DNA of 64,000 bases from Pseudomonas entomophila L48 (GCF_000026105.1 NC_008027.1:1876001-1940000), one strand, 5' to 3'; shown: positions 1 to 11,992, numbered from the stretch's first letter. Notes: a model not told the origin generated them from the letters alone. Program-made: numbers and translations.

Positions 1-1957
1 AGCTGTCGCCGGACAGCAGCAGGGTCTGCCAGCCACGCGCCTTGCACGCCGCGACCAGGTCCGGGGCGTCGTCGCGCAGGCGGTCGTCGAGGCCGAACCA
101 GGCCAGCGGGCCGCGACGATCACCCAGCAGCAGCCATTGCCCGCGCGGCTCGGGCACGGCGGGCACCTCGGCACCGCTCAGGGCGCAGACGAAGGTGGCC
201 TGGCCGATGCGCAGGCGCTGGCCGTCCATCTCACCCTCCAGGCCCAGGCCGGGGACGGCGTTGACCTCCTCGGCAGGGCGTGCAGCGCGGCCGAACGCGC
301 GGGCGATGGGATGTTCGGAACGGTTTTCCAGGGCGGCAGCCAGCGCCAGGCACTGGTCGCTGTCCAGTCGCCCCAGTGGGCGAATGCTGCGCAGGGCCAG
401 GCGGCCTTCGGTGAGGGTGCCGGTCTTGTCGAAGATCACTGTGTCGATTTGGTTCAGGCCCTCCAGCACATGACCGCGGGTAATCAGCAGGCCAAGCTTG
501 TGCAGGGTGCCGGTGGCGGCGGTGAGGGCGGTAGGGGTGGCCAGCGACAGGGCGCAGGGGCAGGTGGCAACCAGCATCGCCAGGACGATCCAGAACGCCC
601 GCGAAGGGTCGAGGTACCACCAGGCCAGGCCAATGACCGCAGCTGCCACCAGGCTGAACAGCAGGAACCACTGCGAGGCGCGGTCGGCGATTTCGGCCAG
701 GCGCGGCTTCTCCAGTTGCGCCCGTTCCAGCAGGCGGACGATCGCCGACAGTCGCGAGTCCTGGCCCAGGGCCTGGACTTCGACGGTCAGGGTGCTTTCG
801 ACGTTGAGCGTGCCGCCGGTAACCGTGTCGCCACTGCGACGGGGCAGGGGCAGGTATTCGCCGGTGAGCAGCGATTCGTCGACACTGGAGCGGCCGTCGA
901 CGATACGGCCATCGGCCGGGATCACCGCGCCGGGTAGCACCTGCAGGTGATCGCCAAGGCGCAGCTCACCCAGCAGGATGCGTTCGGCCTGGCCATTTGA
1001 ATCCAGGCGCAGGCACGAGGCGGGCAGCAGGTTGACCAGCTGCGCGGTGGCGGCTGCCGTGCGTTCGCGGGCGCGGCGTTCCAGGTAGCGGCCGGTGAGC
1101 AGGAACAGTGCGAACATGCCCACGGTGTCGAAGTACAGCTCGCCACTCCCGCTGATCGCGGTCCAGATCCCGGCGCAGAACGCCAGGGCGATGGCCAGTG
1201 ACACCGAAACGTCCATGGTCAGGTGGCGGGTGCGCAGGTCGCGGGCGGCGCCCTTGAAGAACGGCGCGCAGCTGTAGAACACGATGGGGATGGTGAGAAA
1301 CAGCGCGACCCAGCGCAGGATGGTGTGCAGTTCGGACGACAGGTCGATGTTGAATTCCGGCCAGGTGGCCATGGTCGCCATCATTGCCTGGAACCACAGC
1401 AGCCCGGCCACGCCGAGGCGGCGCAGGGCGCTGCGGTTTTCCCGGGCCAGTTGCTCGGCGGCCTGGTCGGGCTGGTAGGGGTGGGCGGCGTAGCCGATCT
1501 GGCGCAGCTCGGCCAGCAGCTTCGACAGCGGCAGCTGGCTGTCGGCCCAGGTGACCAGCAGGCGGTGGTTGGACAGGTTCAGGCGTGCCTCGGCGACGCC
1601 GGGCAGGTTGCGCAGGTGCTTCTCGATCAGCCAGCCGCAGGCGGCGCAGCTGATGCCTTCGACCATCAGGGTGGTTTCGGCCAGCTCGCCTTCGTGGCGT
1701 ACGAATGACTGTTGCACGTCGCTGCGGTCGTACAGGGCCAGCTCGTCTTGCAATTGGCGGGGCAGGGCCTCGGGGTTGGCGCTGGTGTCGCTGCGGTGCT
1801 GGTAGTAGTGCTCCAGGCCCCCGGCGACGATGGACTCGGCCACCGCCTGGCAGCCGGGGCAGCAGAACGGCCGGGGCTCGCCGAGGACCACGGCGGTGAA
1901 GCGGCTGCCGGCGGGGACGGGCAGGGCGCAGTGGTAGCAGGGGGTGGGTTGGGTCAT
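1..1957 (-). CDS. ccoI: Cu+-translocating P-type ATPase CcoI/FixI (3' end off window)
   Basis: P1B-type ATPase of the inner membrane that moves copper for assembly of the CuB centre of cbb3 oxidase. About 652 codons are present; the family is usually near 800 residues, so the C-terminus lies beyond the left edge. In order one sees an N-terminal cysteine-rich segment (CYHC near residue 8 and FCCPGC near 33), an HMA domain with GISCAACG near residue 100, the membrane CPC motif in TCPCALS near residue 465, and the phosphorylation motif DKTGTLT near 509. The ATG at 1957 is chosen because AGAAGAG lies 6 nt upstream; the in-frame ATG at 1963 would sit directly against that ribosome site. It follows ccoH on the same strand after 153 bp holding a REP pair. 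ccoS is expected further left and is not visible. Confidence 0.93.
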   Translation of the reverse strand, partial: MTQPTPCYHCALPVPAGSRFTAVVLGEPRPFCCPGCQAVAESIVAGGLEHYYQHRSDTSANPEALPRQLQDELALYDRSDVQQSFVRHEGELAETTLMVEGISCAACGWLIEKHLRNLPGVAEARLNLSNHRLLVTWADSQLPLSKLLAELRQIGYAAHPYQPDQAAEQLARENRSALRRLGVAGLLWFQAMMATMATWPEFNIDLSSELHTILRWVALFLTIPIVFYSCAPFFKGAARDLRTRHLTMDVSVSLAIALAFCAGIWTAISGSGELYFDTVGMFALFLLTGRYLERRARERTAAATAQLVNLLPASCLRLDSNGQAERILLGELRLGDHLQVLPGAVIPADGRIVDGRSSVDESLLTGEYLPLPRRSGDTVTGGTLNVESTLTVEVQALGQDSRLSAIVRLLERAQLEKPRLAEIADRASQWFLLFSLVAAAVIGLAWWYLDPSRAFWIVLAMLVATCPCALSLATPTALTAATGTLHKLGLLITRGHVLEGLNQIDTVIFDKTGTLTEGRLALRSIRPLGRLDSDQCLALAAALENRSEHPIARAFGRAARPAEEVNAVPGLGLEGEMDGQRLRIGQATFVCALSGAEVPAVPEPRGQWLLLGDRRGPLAWFGLDDRLRDDAPDLVAACKARGWQTLLLSGDS

Positions 1958-1985
1958 CGACATCTCTTCTGGCTGGCGCGGACCT

Positions 1986-2070
1986 TGTAGGAGCGGCTTC
2001 AGCCGCGATCACCCGCTTGTCGGGTGCCACACACCGCGTAGCCTGCATCGCGGCTGAAGCCGCTCCTACA
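1986..2070. repeat. REP pair, GCGGCTTCAGCCGC class
   Basis: Two inverted copies of the motif TGTAGGAGCGGCTTCAGCCG flank a GC-rich centre, forming one long hairpin between ccoH and ccoI. It matches the extragenic palindromes found through this window. It may stabilise or attenuate the ccoGH transcript ahead of ccoI; no T-tract follows, so a classical terminator is not supported. Confidence 0.85.
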
Positions 2071-2110
2071 GAAGGTTCAGTGTTGGCGAGGCAGCCTCGC
2101 CAACAGGGTA

Positions 2111-2638
2111 TTACTGACGTTCGGCACCTTGCAGCGCTTCATCCCCCAGTTGCAAGGTCACGCCATGCTCGACCTTCTCCTCTTCGAACAACCGCCACAC
2201 ATGGTTGTCCTGGCTGCCCAGCAGTTCGACGAAACGCCGCCCCTCGACCTTGTCGGCCAGTTGCCCGACATAGCGCCCAGGCTCGCTGCGCGCCAGCTGG
2301 ACCTTGCGGTCCTTGTCCGGCTGGGTCGGCGAGATCAGGTTCAGCTCCAGGGCTTCTGGGCTGCTGTTGCCGGTCAGGCGCACCTCGACTTCACCGGTCA
2401 GTTCGTCCAGGTGCACGCTGGCCTTGAGGTTGAGGGTCTGGGCCAGCAACTCGCGGTCCAGCGAGCGGTTGATGCCCTTGCCGGCCTCGTAGTAGTTGTC
2501 GTTGACCAGGTTGTCCGGGTTGCGCACGGCGATGCTGACCATGGTCAGGCTCAGGCACACCGAGGTGGCCAGGATACCGATGATGATCCAGGGCCAGAGG
2601 TGCTTGTACCAGGGGCTGGTGGCGGTGGCGGCAGGCAT
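2111..2638 (-). CDS. ccoH: cbb3 oxidase assembly protein CcoH (FixH family)
   Basis: A 175-residue single-pass inner-membrane protein. It has a short cytoplasmic N-terminus, one membrane segment at about residues 15-37, then a periplasmic domain that includes NDNYYEAGKGIN, the hallmark of the FixH family. FixH/CcoH proteins interact with CcoN during assembly of cbb3 oxidase. The start is preceded by a GAGAGA-type ribosome site, and the gene lies 15 bp after ccoG, so the two are almost certainly co-transcribed. Length and position in the order ccoG-ccoH-ccoI are standard for Pseudomonas. Confidence 0.9.
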   Translation of the reverse strand: MPAATATSPWYKHLWPWIIIGILATSVCLSLTMVSIAVRNPDNLVNDNYYEAGKGINRSLDRELLAQTLNLKASVHLDELTGEVEVRLTGNSSPEALELNLISPTQPDKDRKVQLARSEPGRYVGQLADKVEGRRFVELLGSQDNHVWRLFEEEKVEHGVTLQLGDEALQGAERQ

Positions 2639-2653
2639 TGTTCGTGTTCTCTC

Positions 2654-4069
2654 TCAGCGGATCTGTGGGCCGATGAAACGGCTCTTGGCTTCAACCTGGC
2701 TGGCGCTGTCGTCGGCGTCCTTGAGGATGAAGGTGATTTCGTTGGTGGTCGAGGGCAGTTTTTCCGGGGCGACCGACAACTGCACCGGCAGGTTGACGAT
2801 GTCGCCGGCGGCGACGCGGATTTCGCGGTGGCCTTCGAGCTGCAGGTCGGGCAGGCCGGCGGCATCGAGCACGTAGACGTGGTCGCGCTGGTCCTTGTTC
2901 ATCACTTTCAGGCTGTAAACGTTCTCGATCCGCCCTTGCGCGTTCTCGCGGTACAGCACGCGGTCCTTGGCCACGTCGAAGCCCACCAGCGAGCGGGTGG
3001 CGAAGGCGGTGGCCAGGGCGCCGATCATCACCAGCAGCACCAGGGCGTAGCCGATCAGGCGCGGGCGCAGCATGTGGGTCTTCTGCCCGGACAGGTTGTG
3101 CTCGGTGGTGTAGCTGATCAGCCCCTTGGGGTAGTTCATCTTGTCCATGATGCTGTCGCAGGCGTCGATGCAGGCGGCGCAACCAATGCACTCGATCTGC
3201 AGGCCGTCACGGATGTCGATGCCGGTGGGGCAGACCTGCACGCACATGGTGCAGTCGATGCAGTCGCCCAGGCCCTTGGCCTTGTAGTCGATGTCTTTCT
3301 TGCGCGGGCCGCGGGTTTCGCCACGGCGCGGGTCGTAGGAGACGATCAGGGTGTCCTTGTCGAACATCACGCTCTGGAAGCGCGCATACGGGCACATGTA
3401 GATGCACACCTGTTCGCGCAGCCAGCCGGCGTTGCCGTAGGTGGCCAGGGTGAAGAAGCCGACCCAGAAGTAGGCCCAGCCGTCGGCTTGGCCTGTGAAG
3501 AACTCGATGGCCAGCTCGCGGATCGGCGAGAAGTAACCGACGAAGGTCATGCCGGTGACGAAGCCGATCAGCAGCCACAGGCTGTGCTTGGCCAGCTTGC
3601 GCAGGAACTTGTTCGCGCTCATGGGCGCCTTGTCCAGTTTCATGCGCTGGTTGCGGTCACCCTCGGTGACTTTCTCGCACCACATGAATACCCAGGTCCA
3701 TACGCTCTGCGGGCAGGTGTAGCCGCACCAGACCCGGCCGGCGTACACAGTGATGAAGAACAGGCCGAAGGCGGCGACGATCAGGATGCCCGAGAGCAGG
3801 ATGAAGTCCTGGGGCCAGATGGTGGCGCCGAAGATGTAGAACTTGCGCTCGGGCAGGTTCCACCAGACGGCCTGGTGGCCGCCCCAGTTCAGCCAGACGG
3901 TGCCGAAGTACAGCAGGAACAGCACCGCGCCGCCGACCATCCGCAGCCTGCGGAAGATGCCGGTGAAGGCGCGGGTGTAGATTTTTTCACGCGAGGCGTA
4001 GAGGTCGACGGAATCCTTTCCCTTGTTGGCAGGCGGGGTGACGTCATGTACCGGAATTTGCTTGCTCAT
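2654..4069 (-). CDS. ccoG: CcoG (RdxA/FixG), copper reductase/ferredoxin-like cbb3 assembly protein
   Basis: Polytopic membrane protein of 471 residues. It carries CGYTCPQ near residue 116 inside the membrane part, a bacterial ferredoxin region with CIDCTMCVQVCP and CIGCAACIDACD at about 270-305, and a C-terminal immunoglobulin-like periplasmic domain. CcoG proteins reduce Cu(II) to Cu(I) so that CcoI can use it for cbb3 oxidase. The start is set at the ATG beginning MSKQIPVHD; an ATG directly upstream at 4072 is equally possible, and the longer open frame to 4156 has no family support. It opens the ccoGHI unit behind an intergenic region with a perfect hairpin and a weak ANR-like site. Confidence 0.93.
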   Translation of the reverse strand: MSKQIPVHDVTPPANKGKDSVDLYASREKIYTRAFTGIFRRLRMVGGAVLFLLYFGTVWLNWGGHQAVWWNLPERKFYIFGATIWPQDFILLSGILIVAAFGLFFITVYAGRVWCGYTCPQSVWTWVFMWCEKVTEGDRNQRMKLDKAPMSANKFLRKLAKHSLWLLIGFVTGMTFVGYFSPIRELAIEFFTGQADGWAYFWVGFFTLATYGNAGWLREQVCIYMCPYARFQSVMFDKDTLIVSYDPRRGETRGPRKKDIDYKAKGLGDCIDCTMCVQVCPTGIDIRDGLQIECIGCAACIDACDSIMDKMNYPKGLISYTTEHNLSGQKTHMLRPRLIGYALVLLVMIGALATAFATRSLVGFDVAKDRVLYRENAQGRIENVYSLKVMNKDQRDHVYVLDAAGLPDLQLEGHREIRVAAGDIVNLPVQLSVAPEKLPSTTNEITFILKDADDSASQVEAKSRFIGPQIR

Positions 4070-4244
4070 CATCAAGTCCCACGGCAGTGGAAAAACGCCG
4101 TAGCCAGTGCGTGCCGGCTGCGGTCTCGCGCATGCTGCTAGCGCTCTGCGGCCCATGATACGCCTGTCGCGGCGCGTCGGGGCCGCAGTGCGACCTTTAG
4201 TCGCGTTGGGTTCGTGGTGTGAATCGTGTTATGGCGGGTGTCAA

Positions 4245-4258
4245 TTGATTCAGGTCAT
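4245..4258. promoter_or_regulatory. Weak ANR/FNR-like site upstream of ccoG
   Basis: TTGAT-N4-GTCAT fits 8 of 10 positions of the FNR/ANR consensus TTGAT-N4-ATCAA. It lies about 175 bp before the ccoG start, a long way for direct activation. The left half is perfect and the right half is poor, so this is only a candidate. Confidence 0.3.
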
Positions 4259-4290
4259 GAGGCTTGCAGGAATTGTGGTGTCAGTACCGG

Positions 4291-4360
4291 CCTCTCGCGG
4301 ATGAATCCGCTCCTACAGGTATCGCGCTGAACCTGTAGGAGCGGATTCATCCGCGAGAGG
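4291..4360. repeat. Perfect 30-bp inverted repeat, GCGGATTCATCCGC class
   Basis: Two perfect 30-bp arms (4291-4320 and 4331-4360) with a 10-nt loop. Each carries the GTAGGAGCGGATTCATCCGC type of REP motif. It sits 11 bp past the ccoP stop and would form a very stable hairpin at the 3' end of the ccoNOQP transcript, separating it from ccoG. No U-run follows. The rest of the 302-bp gap between ccoP and ccoG (4070-4371) holds only the weak ANR-like site. Confidence 0.9.
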
Positions 4361-4371
4361 TTTGGCCTGCC

Positions 4372-5349
4372 TTACTCGGTCTTGGTCGGTTCCGCCTGAT
4401 GCGACAGGCTGTACACATAAGCGGCCAGCAAGTGCACCTTGTCGTTGCCTTGCATCTGCGCTTGGGCCGGCATCTGCCCCTGGCGACCGTAGCGGATGGT
4501 CTGTTGCAACTGGGCGAAGCTCGAACCGTAGATGAACGCCTGCGGGTGCGTGAGGTTCGGTGCGCCCATGGCCGGGGTGCCCTTGCCTTCAGGCCCGTGG
4601 CAGGCCACACAGTTGGTGGCGAAGATCTGCTGGCCCTTGACCGGGTCGGCCTTGGCGTCCTCGGGCAGCTTGCGGCCGTCGAGGTTGGTCAGCACGAAGG
4701 CCGCCACGTCCGCCACGCCCTGTTCGCCGATCACCGTGGCCCAGCCCGGCATCACGCCGTGGCGACCGTTCATGATGGTGGTCTTGATGGTCTCCGGCTC
4801 GCCGCCCCAGCGCCAGTCGTTGTCGGTCAGGTTGGGGAAGCCATAGGCGCCACGGGCGTCGGAGCCGTGGCACACCGAGCAGTTGGAGGCGAACAGGCGC
4901 GCCCCCATCTTCAGTGCCTGCGGATCCTTGGCCACTTCCTCGACGGGCATGGCGGCGAACTTGGCGAAGATCGGCCCGAAGCGGGCATCGGCCTTGGCCA
5001 TTTCCTTCTCCCACTCGTGCACGCCGGTCCAGCCGGCCTGGCCGTTGGAAAACTCGGTCTTCTTGTCGTTGTCCACGTACGCGTAACCGGGGAGCACGCC
5101 TTTCCAGTTGCCCAGGCCCGGGTACAGCACCAGGTAGCCGAGGGCGAAGACGACGGTGCCGACGAACAGCCAGAACCACCACTTCGGTAGCGGGTTGTCG
5201 TATTCCTCGATGCCGTCGAAGGCGTGGCCGACGACTTCGTCGGTGATCTCTTCGCGCTGGCCCTTGCGGGTCGACAGCAGCAGCCAGGTCAAGGCGAAGA
5301 TGGTGCCCAGGGTCAGGACGGTGACGTACAGACTCCAGAAGGTTGTCAT
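4372..5349 (-). CDS. ccoP: cbb3 oxidase diheme subunit CcoP, downstream operon
   Basis: Membrane-anchored diheme cytochrome c of 325 residues that passes electrons to CcoO/CcoN. It has two N-terminal membrane segments (about 5-25 and 58-77), then two c-type heme sites, CSVCH at 157-161 and CVACH at 247-251, with methionine ligands expected in the GVMPGW and GQMPAQ regions. Compared with the paralogue at 8055-8996 it has about 14 extra residues after GVLPGY ([11 protein letters not shown] region), the main difference between the two. Its ATG overlaps the ccoQ stop as ATGA, indicating translational coupling. Confidence 0.95.
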   Translation of the reverse strand: MTTFWSLYVTVLTLGTIFALTWLLLSTRKGQREEITDEVVGHAFDGIEEYDNPLPKWWFWLFVGTVVFALGYLVLYPGLGNWKGVLPGYAYVDNDKKTEFSNGQAGWTGVHEWEKEMAKADARFGPIFAKFAAMPVEEVAKDPQALKMGARLFASNCSVCHGSDARGAYGFPNLTDNDWRWGGEPETIKTTIMNGRHGVMPGWATVIGEQGVADVAAFVLTNLDGRKLPEDAKADPVKGQQIFATNCVACHGPEGKGTPAMGAPNLTHPQAFIYGSSFAQLQQTIRYGRQGQMPAQAQMQGNDKVHLLAAYVYSLSHQAEPTKTE

Positions 5350-5537
5350 TGTTGTTTGCTCCTAGAAGCTTGCGCTTGCTCGACGTGTCGGGTGGCCTCG
5401 GGGTCGTCGGCGAACGGCAACTGCGTTGCCTCGTCGAATTCCTGCTTGCGCCGTGGGCTGAACACCCACAGCGCCAGGCCCACGAAGGCCACCAGCACCA
5501 CGACGGTGCCCAGGCCGCGAATCGTGCCGATATCCAT
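5346..5537 (-). CDS. ccoQ: cbb3 oxidase small subunit CcoQ, downstream operon
   Basis: A 63-residue protein starting [10 protein letters not shown], with one membrane helix (about 10-26, ending in [11 protein letters not shown]) and a short acidic cytoplasmic tail. CcoQ-type subunits stabilise the association of CcoP with the CcoNO core. It lies 5 bp after ccoO and overlaps ccoP by four bases. The longer frame running up to 5732 is an out-of-frame extension through ccoO and is discarded. Confidence 0.9.
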   Translation of the reverse strand: MDIGTIRGLGTVVVLVAFVGLALWVFSPRRKQEFDEATQLPFADDPEATRHVEQAQASRSKQQ

Positions 5538-5542
5538 CAATG

Positions 5543-6150
5543 TCACCGTTTGCTCTTGATGAGGGTGCCAAGGCCTTGCAGGTACGCGACGAGGGCGTCC
5601 ATCTCGGTCTTGCCCTTGACCGCGTCGCGGGCGCCGGCGATGTCTTCGTCGGTGTACGGCGTGCCCAGGGTGCGCAGGACTTCCATCTTCTTGGCGGTGT
5701 CCTTGCCGTCGAGCTTGTTCTCGACCAGCCATGGGTACGACGGCATCTTCGACTCAGGCACCACGTTGCGCGGGTTGTACAGGTGCGCGCGGTGCCAGTC
5801 GTCCGAGTAGCGGCCGCCGACGCGGGCCAGATCCGGGCCGGTACGCTTGGAGCCCCACAGGAACGGGTGGTCCCACACGCTCTCGCCGGCCACCGAGTAG
5901 TGGCCGTAGCGTTCTGTTTCGGCGCGGAACGGGCGGATCATCTGCGAGTGGCAGCCCACGCAGCCTTCGCGGATGTAGATGTCGCGCCCTTCGAGCTCCA
6001 GCGCGGTGCGCGGCTTCATGCCTTCGACCGGCTTGTTGGTGACGTCCTGGAAGAACAGCGGGACGATCTGCGTGAGGCCACCGACGCTGACGGCGATGAC
6101 CATGAAGAAGGCCATCAGGCCAATGTTCTTCTCGACTGCTTCATGCTTCA

Positions 6151-6151
<1 letters not shown>
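5543..6151 (-). CDS. ccoO: cbb3 oxidase monoheme subunit CcoO, downstream operon
   Basis: Monoheme cytochrome c subunit of 202 residues. One N-terminal membrane anchor (about 9-33), a c-type heme motif CVGCH at 64-68, and a conserved C-terminal part with [16 protein letters not shown] and [10 protein letters not shown], whose methionine is the likely distal heme ligand. The start codon overlaps the ccoN stop by one base (TGATG), so the two are translationally coupled. Nucleotide sequence is nearly the same as in the second operon at 9193-9801. Confidence 0.96.
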
Positions 6152-7593
<1,442 letters not shown>

Positions 7594-7744
7594 TCTAAGG
7601 TTCCACGGTTTGGGTGTTCTTGTTGGTTGGTAAATCGGCGCCAGTATCGATAACCACCAGGGTTATGGCAACGCAAGGAGACTCGCGCCGACCCGTGTCC
7701 AGGCCCTTTCCACCACCGTCCCGTGGCGTGGGGGCTGAACGATT

Positions 7745-7773
7745 GTACACAAATAAATATTTGTAATGTGTAC
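7745..7773. promoter_or_regulatory. AT-rich imperfect inverted repeat in the ccoN promoter region
   Basis: GTACACA and TGTGTAC form 7-bp perfect arms with partly matching AAATA/TATTT inside, in an AT-rich island of about 70 bp (7741-7810) within GC-rich DNA. It lies about 150 bp upstream of ccoN, in a 461-bp gap (7594-8054) that otherwise holds only a REP palindrome. The composition fits a promoter or protein binding site; the binding protein is unknown. Confidence 0.4.
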
Positions 7774-7999
7774 CGTTTTCCATGTTTTTCTGATCGTTCG
7801 GTCAAGCTTTTTAAACGAGGGACGGGCACGCAAGGCGTCATCCCAAAGCCGCAGACTCGTGAGCGTGGAGTCGATGCGTGATGTCAGGCTGTGCACCACG
7901 TCTGTTCCGGTCGCTGCGAGCGGAGCCACTGTGGCAACAAGCTTAGTTGCGTTCGGAGGGGGTGCAAGGCGGGGGAGGGTGGGGCTGCTTCGCAGCCCT

Positions 8000-8047
8000 T
8001 TCGCCGGCAAGCCGGCTCCTACCTGTAGGAGCCGGCTTGCCGGCGAA
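8000..8047. repeat. Perfect inverted repeat, GCCGGCTTGCCGGC class
   Basis: Two perfect 23-bp arms (8000-8022, 8025-8047) separated by 2 nt, each reading GTAGGAGCCGGCTTGCCGGC outward to GAA. It sits 7 bp past the ccoP stop of the upstream operon and would form a strong 3'-end hairpin between the two cco operons. Confidence 0.9.
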
Positions 8048-8054
8048 GCGGGGG

Positions 8055-8996
8055 TTACTTGGCGGTTACGGTTTCTGCGGCTTGATCCTGCGACAGGCTA
8101 TACACATACGCCGCCAGCAGGTGGACCTTGTCGTTGCCCTGGATGTCATGCTGCGCCGGCATCTGGCCCTGGCGGCCATAACGGATGGTCTGCTGCAGCT
8201 GGGCAAAACTCGAACCGTAGATGAACGCCTGTGGGTGGGTCAGGTTGGGCGCGCCCATGGCTGGGGTGCCCTTGCCTTCAGGCCCGTGGCAGGCCACGCA
8301 GTTGGTGGCGAACAGCTCCTTGCCCTTGACCGGGTCGGCCTTGGCATCCGCCGGCAGGGTGCGACCGTCGAGATTGGTCAGCACGAATGCCGCCACATCG
8401 GCCACGCCTTGTTCACCGATCACCGTGGCCCAGCCCGGCATGATGCCGTGGCGGCCGTTCATGATCGAAGCCTTGATGGTCTCCGGCTCGCCGCCCCAGC
8501 GCCAGTCCTTGTCGGTCAGGTTGGGGAAGCCGTAGGAGCCCTTGGCGTCCGAGCCATGGCATACCGAGCAGTTGGAGGCGAACAGGCGGCTGCCCATCTT
8601 CAACGCCTGCGGGTCCTTGGCCACGTCCTCCACCGGCATGGCGGCGTACTTGGCGAAGATCGGCCCGAACTTGGCATCGGCCTTGTCCATCTCTTTCTGC
8701 CACTCGTCCACCTGGGTCCAGCCGTTCTCGTAGCCGGGCAGGATGCCTTTCCAGTTGCCCAGGCCCGGGTAGAGGATCAGGTAGCCCACCGAGAACACCA
8801 GGGTGCCGACGAACAGCCAGAACCACCATTTGGGCAGCGGGTTGTCGTATTCCTCGATGCCATCGAAGCTGTGGCCCATGGTCTGGTCGGTGGTGTCGCT
8901 GCTCTGGCCCTTGCGGGTGGCGAGCAGCAGCCAGGTCAGGCCGATCAGGCTGCCGAGGGTCAGTACGCTGATATACGTACTCCAGAAGGTGGTCAT
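8055..8996 (-). CDS. ccoP: cbb3 oxidase diheme subunit CcoP, upstream operon
   Basis: Paralogue of the CcoP at 4372-5349, 313 residues, with the same plan: two N-terminal membrane segments, a [18 protein letters not shown] linker, and heme sites CSVCH (143-147) and CVACH (about 233-237). It lacks the roughly 14-residue insert after the second membrane segment found in the other copy, so the two cbb3 isoforms differ mainly at the membrane-proximal part of CcoP. Its start overlaps the ccoQ stop as ATGA. Confidence 0.95.
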   Translation of the reverse strand: MTTFWSTYISVLTLGSLIGLTWLLLATRKGQSSDTTDQTMGHSFDGIEEYDNPLPKWWFWLFVGTLVFSVGYLILYPGLGNWKGILPGYENGWTQVDEWQKEMDKADAKFGPIFAKYAAMPVEDVAKDPQALKMGSRLFASNCSVCHGSDAKGSYGFPNLTDKDWRWGGEPETIKASIMNGRHGIMPGWATVIGEQGVADVAAFVLTNLDGRTLPADAKADPVKGKELFATNCVACHGPEGKGTPAMGAPNLTHPQAFIYGSSFAQLQQTIRYGRQGQMPAQHDIQGNDKVHLLAAYVYSLSQDQAAETVTAK

Positions 8997-9187
8997 TGCC
9001 GGGTACTCCTCATGGCAGCAGGTTCCTGCCCGGCAGGGGGCAGGCGGTCGTCGACGAAGGGCAGCAGGCGCGCTTCGGCGAAATCACGGTCGCGGCGACG
9101 GTTGAACACCCAGAGCGAGAGGCCGATGAAGGCGATCATCACCACCAGGGTGCCCAGGCCGCGGATCATGCCGATGTCGATGTCCAT
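8993..9187 (-). CDS. ccoQ: cbb3 oxidase small subunit CcoQ, upstream operon
   Basis: A 64-residue single-helix protein beginning [12 protein letters not shown], with hydrophobic residues about 12-28 then [16 protein letters not shown]. That tail resembles the other CcoQ ([14 protein letters not shown]), so the two are paralogues. It lies 5 bp after ccoO and overlaps ccoP by four bases. Its stabilising role is inferred from the family. Confidence 0.9.
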   Translation of the reverse strand: MDIDIGMIRGLGTLVVMIAFIGLSLWVFNRRRDRDFAEARLLPFVDDRLPPAGQEPAAMRSTRQ

Positions 9188-9192
9188 CGCAC

Positions 9193-9801
9193 TCACCTCT
9201 TGTTCTTGATCGCGGTGCCGAGCACCTGCAGGTAGGCGACCAGCGCGTCCATCTCGGTCTTGCCCTTGACCGCGTCCTTGGCACCGGCGATGTCGTCGTC
9301 GGTGTAGGGCACGCCCAGGGTGCGCAGGGCGCGCATCTTGACGTCGGTGTGGCTGTTGTCGACCTGGCTGGCCACCAGCCACGGGTAGGACGGCATCTTC
9401 GACTCGGGCACCACGTTGCGCGGGTTGTACAGGTGCGCGCGGTGCCAGTCGTCCGAGTAGCGGCCACCGACACGGGCCAGGTCCGGCCCGGTGCGCTTGG
9501 AGCCCCACAGGAACGGGTGGTCCCACACGCTCTCGCCGGCCACCGAGTAGTGGCCGTAGCGCTCGGTTTCGGCGCGGAACGGCCGGACCATCTGCGAGTG
9601 GCAGCCCACGCAGCCTTCGCGGATGTAGATGTCGCGGCCTTCGAGCTGCAGGGCGTTGTAGGGCTTCATGCCCTCGACCGGCTTGTTGGTGACGTCCTGG
9701 AAGAACAGCGGGACGATCTGCGTCAGGCCGCCGATGCTGACGGCGAACACCATCAGCAGGGCCATCAGGCCTATGTTTTTCTCAACGACTTCATGGTTCA
9801 T
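9193..9801 (-). CDS. ccoO: cbb3 oxidase monoheme subunit CcoO, upstream operon
   Basis: A 202-residue monoheme cytochrome c with an N-terminal anchor and CVGCH at 64-68, the same length as its paralogue at 5543-6151. The two proteins differ mainly around residues 48-50 and 147-155. Long stretches are also nearly identical at synonymous positions, which suggests gene conversion or recent duplication. It begins 13 bp after the ccoN stop. Confidence 0.96.
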   Translation of the reverse strand: MNHEVVEKNIGLMALLMVFAVSIGGLTQIVPLFFQDVTNKPVEGMKPYNALQLEGRDIYIREGCVGCHSQMVRPFRAETERYGHYSVAGESVWDHPFLWGSKRTGPDLARVGGRYSDDWHRAHLYNPRNVVPESKMPSYPWLVASQVDNSHTDVKMRALRTLGVPYTDDDIAGAKDAVKGKTEMDALVAYLQVLGTAIKNKR

Positions 9802-9814
9802 CAGGCTCTACTCC

Positions 9815-11239
<1,425 letters not shown>

Positions 11240-11288
11240 GTATGGGTTCCCATCCACGGTTATAGGCAGGCTAAACAGCGAGGCAAGC

Positions 11289-11978
11289 ATGAGTAATGGG
11301 CAAAGTGCCGGTATTGACGGGGATCAATGGGCGAAGATCGGAAATGTCCCAGGCTTGCGCTGCGATCCTCCGCGAATCTCGGCAGATCGCGGTTACCGCG
11401 GTTGCCTGATCCTGGCCCATGGCGCGGGTGCGCCGATGGACAGCGGATTCATGGAGGACATGGCGCAAAGGCTGGCGGGGCAAGGGGTAGGGGTGGTGCG
11501 CTTCGAGTTTCCGTACATGGCCCAGCGCCGTGTCGACGGCGGCAGGCGGCCGCCCAATCCACAGAAGGTGTTGCTTGAATGCTGGCGCAATGTGTACGAC
11601 CAGGTGCGACCATTGGCCGCAGGCCCCGTGGCCATTGGCGGCAAGTCCATGGGCGGGCGCATGGCCAGCCTGCTGGCCGATGAGCTGGGGACCGACGCGT
11701 TGGTGTGCCTGGGGTATCCGTTCTACGCGGTGGGCAAGCCGGAGAAGCCGCGGGTCGAGCACCTGGCGGGGTTGCGCACGCGCACGTTGATCGTCCAGGG
11801 CGAGCGTGATGCCCTGGGTAATCGAGAGGCGGTGCAGGGGTATGTGCTATCGCCGGCGATCGAGGTGCACTGGCTGGCGGCGGCGGATCATGACCTGAAG
11901 CCGCTGAAGGTTTCCGGGTTCAGCCATGAGCAGCATCTGCAGGCTGCGGCGGAGCGGGTGGCGGGGTTTCTCTCATGA
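11289..11978 (+). CDS. Small alpha/beta hydrolase (Tex30/KANL3-like family)
   Basis: A 229-residue cytosolic protein with an alpha/beta hydrolase core: [15 protein letters not shown] after strand 3, nucleophile elbow GKSMGG (Ser120), a GERDALG acid loop, and DHDLKP with the catalytic histidine near the C-terminus. The compact fold matches bacterial proteins related to eukaryotic Tex30/KANL3; substrate unknown. The start at 11289 has only a weak ribosome site (GAGGCAAGC). With it, the ANR box of the divergent ccoN operon falls inside the first 13 codons, so translation could begin later at a non-ATG codon before the CLILAHG segment. Divergent from ccoN. Confidence 0.8.
   Translation: MSNGQSAGIDGDQWAKIGNVPGLRCDPPRISADRGYRGCLILAHGAGAPMDSGFMEDMAQRLAGQGVGVVRFEFPYMAQRRVDGGRRPPNPQKVLLECWRNVYDQVRPLAAGPVAIGGKSMGGRMASLLADELGTDALVCLGYPFYAVGKPEKPRVEHLAGLRTRTLIVQGERDALGNREAVQGYVLSPAIEVHWLAAADHDLKPLKVSGFSHEQHLQAAAERVAGFLS
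11314..11327. promoter_or_regulatory. ANR/FNR box for the upstream ccoNOQP operon
   Basis: TTGAC-GGGG-ATCAA matches 9 of 10 consensus positions of the FNR/ANR site TTGAT-N4-ATCAA with correct spacing. Its centre is about 81 bp upstream of the ccoN ATG at 11239, which allows a class II position (-41.5) with a leader of about 40 nt. Confidence 0.75.
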
Positions 11979-11992
11979 AGACAACCAACCCC

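Noticed and set aside
2129..4141. 670-codon plus-strand frame over ccoG/ccoH, and like frames at 6154-7653 and 9668-11296 over ccoN
   Set aside because: Antisense to clear cbb3 genes; no recognisable protein sequence.
7788..7806. TTGACCGAACGATCA on the minus strand as an ANR site for the second cco operon
   Set aside because: The half-sites are separated by more than 4 nt, so the spacing does not fit an FNR/ANR dimer.
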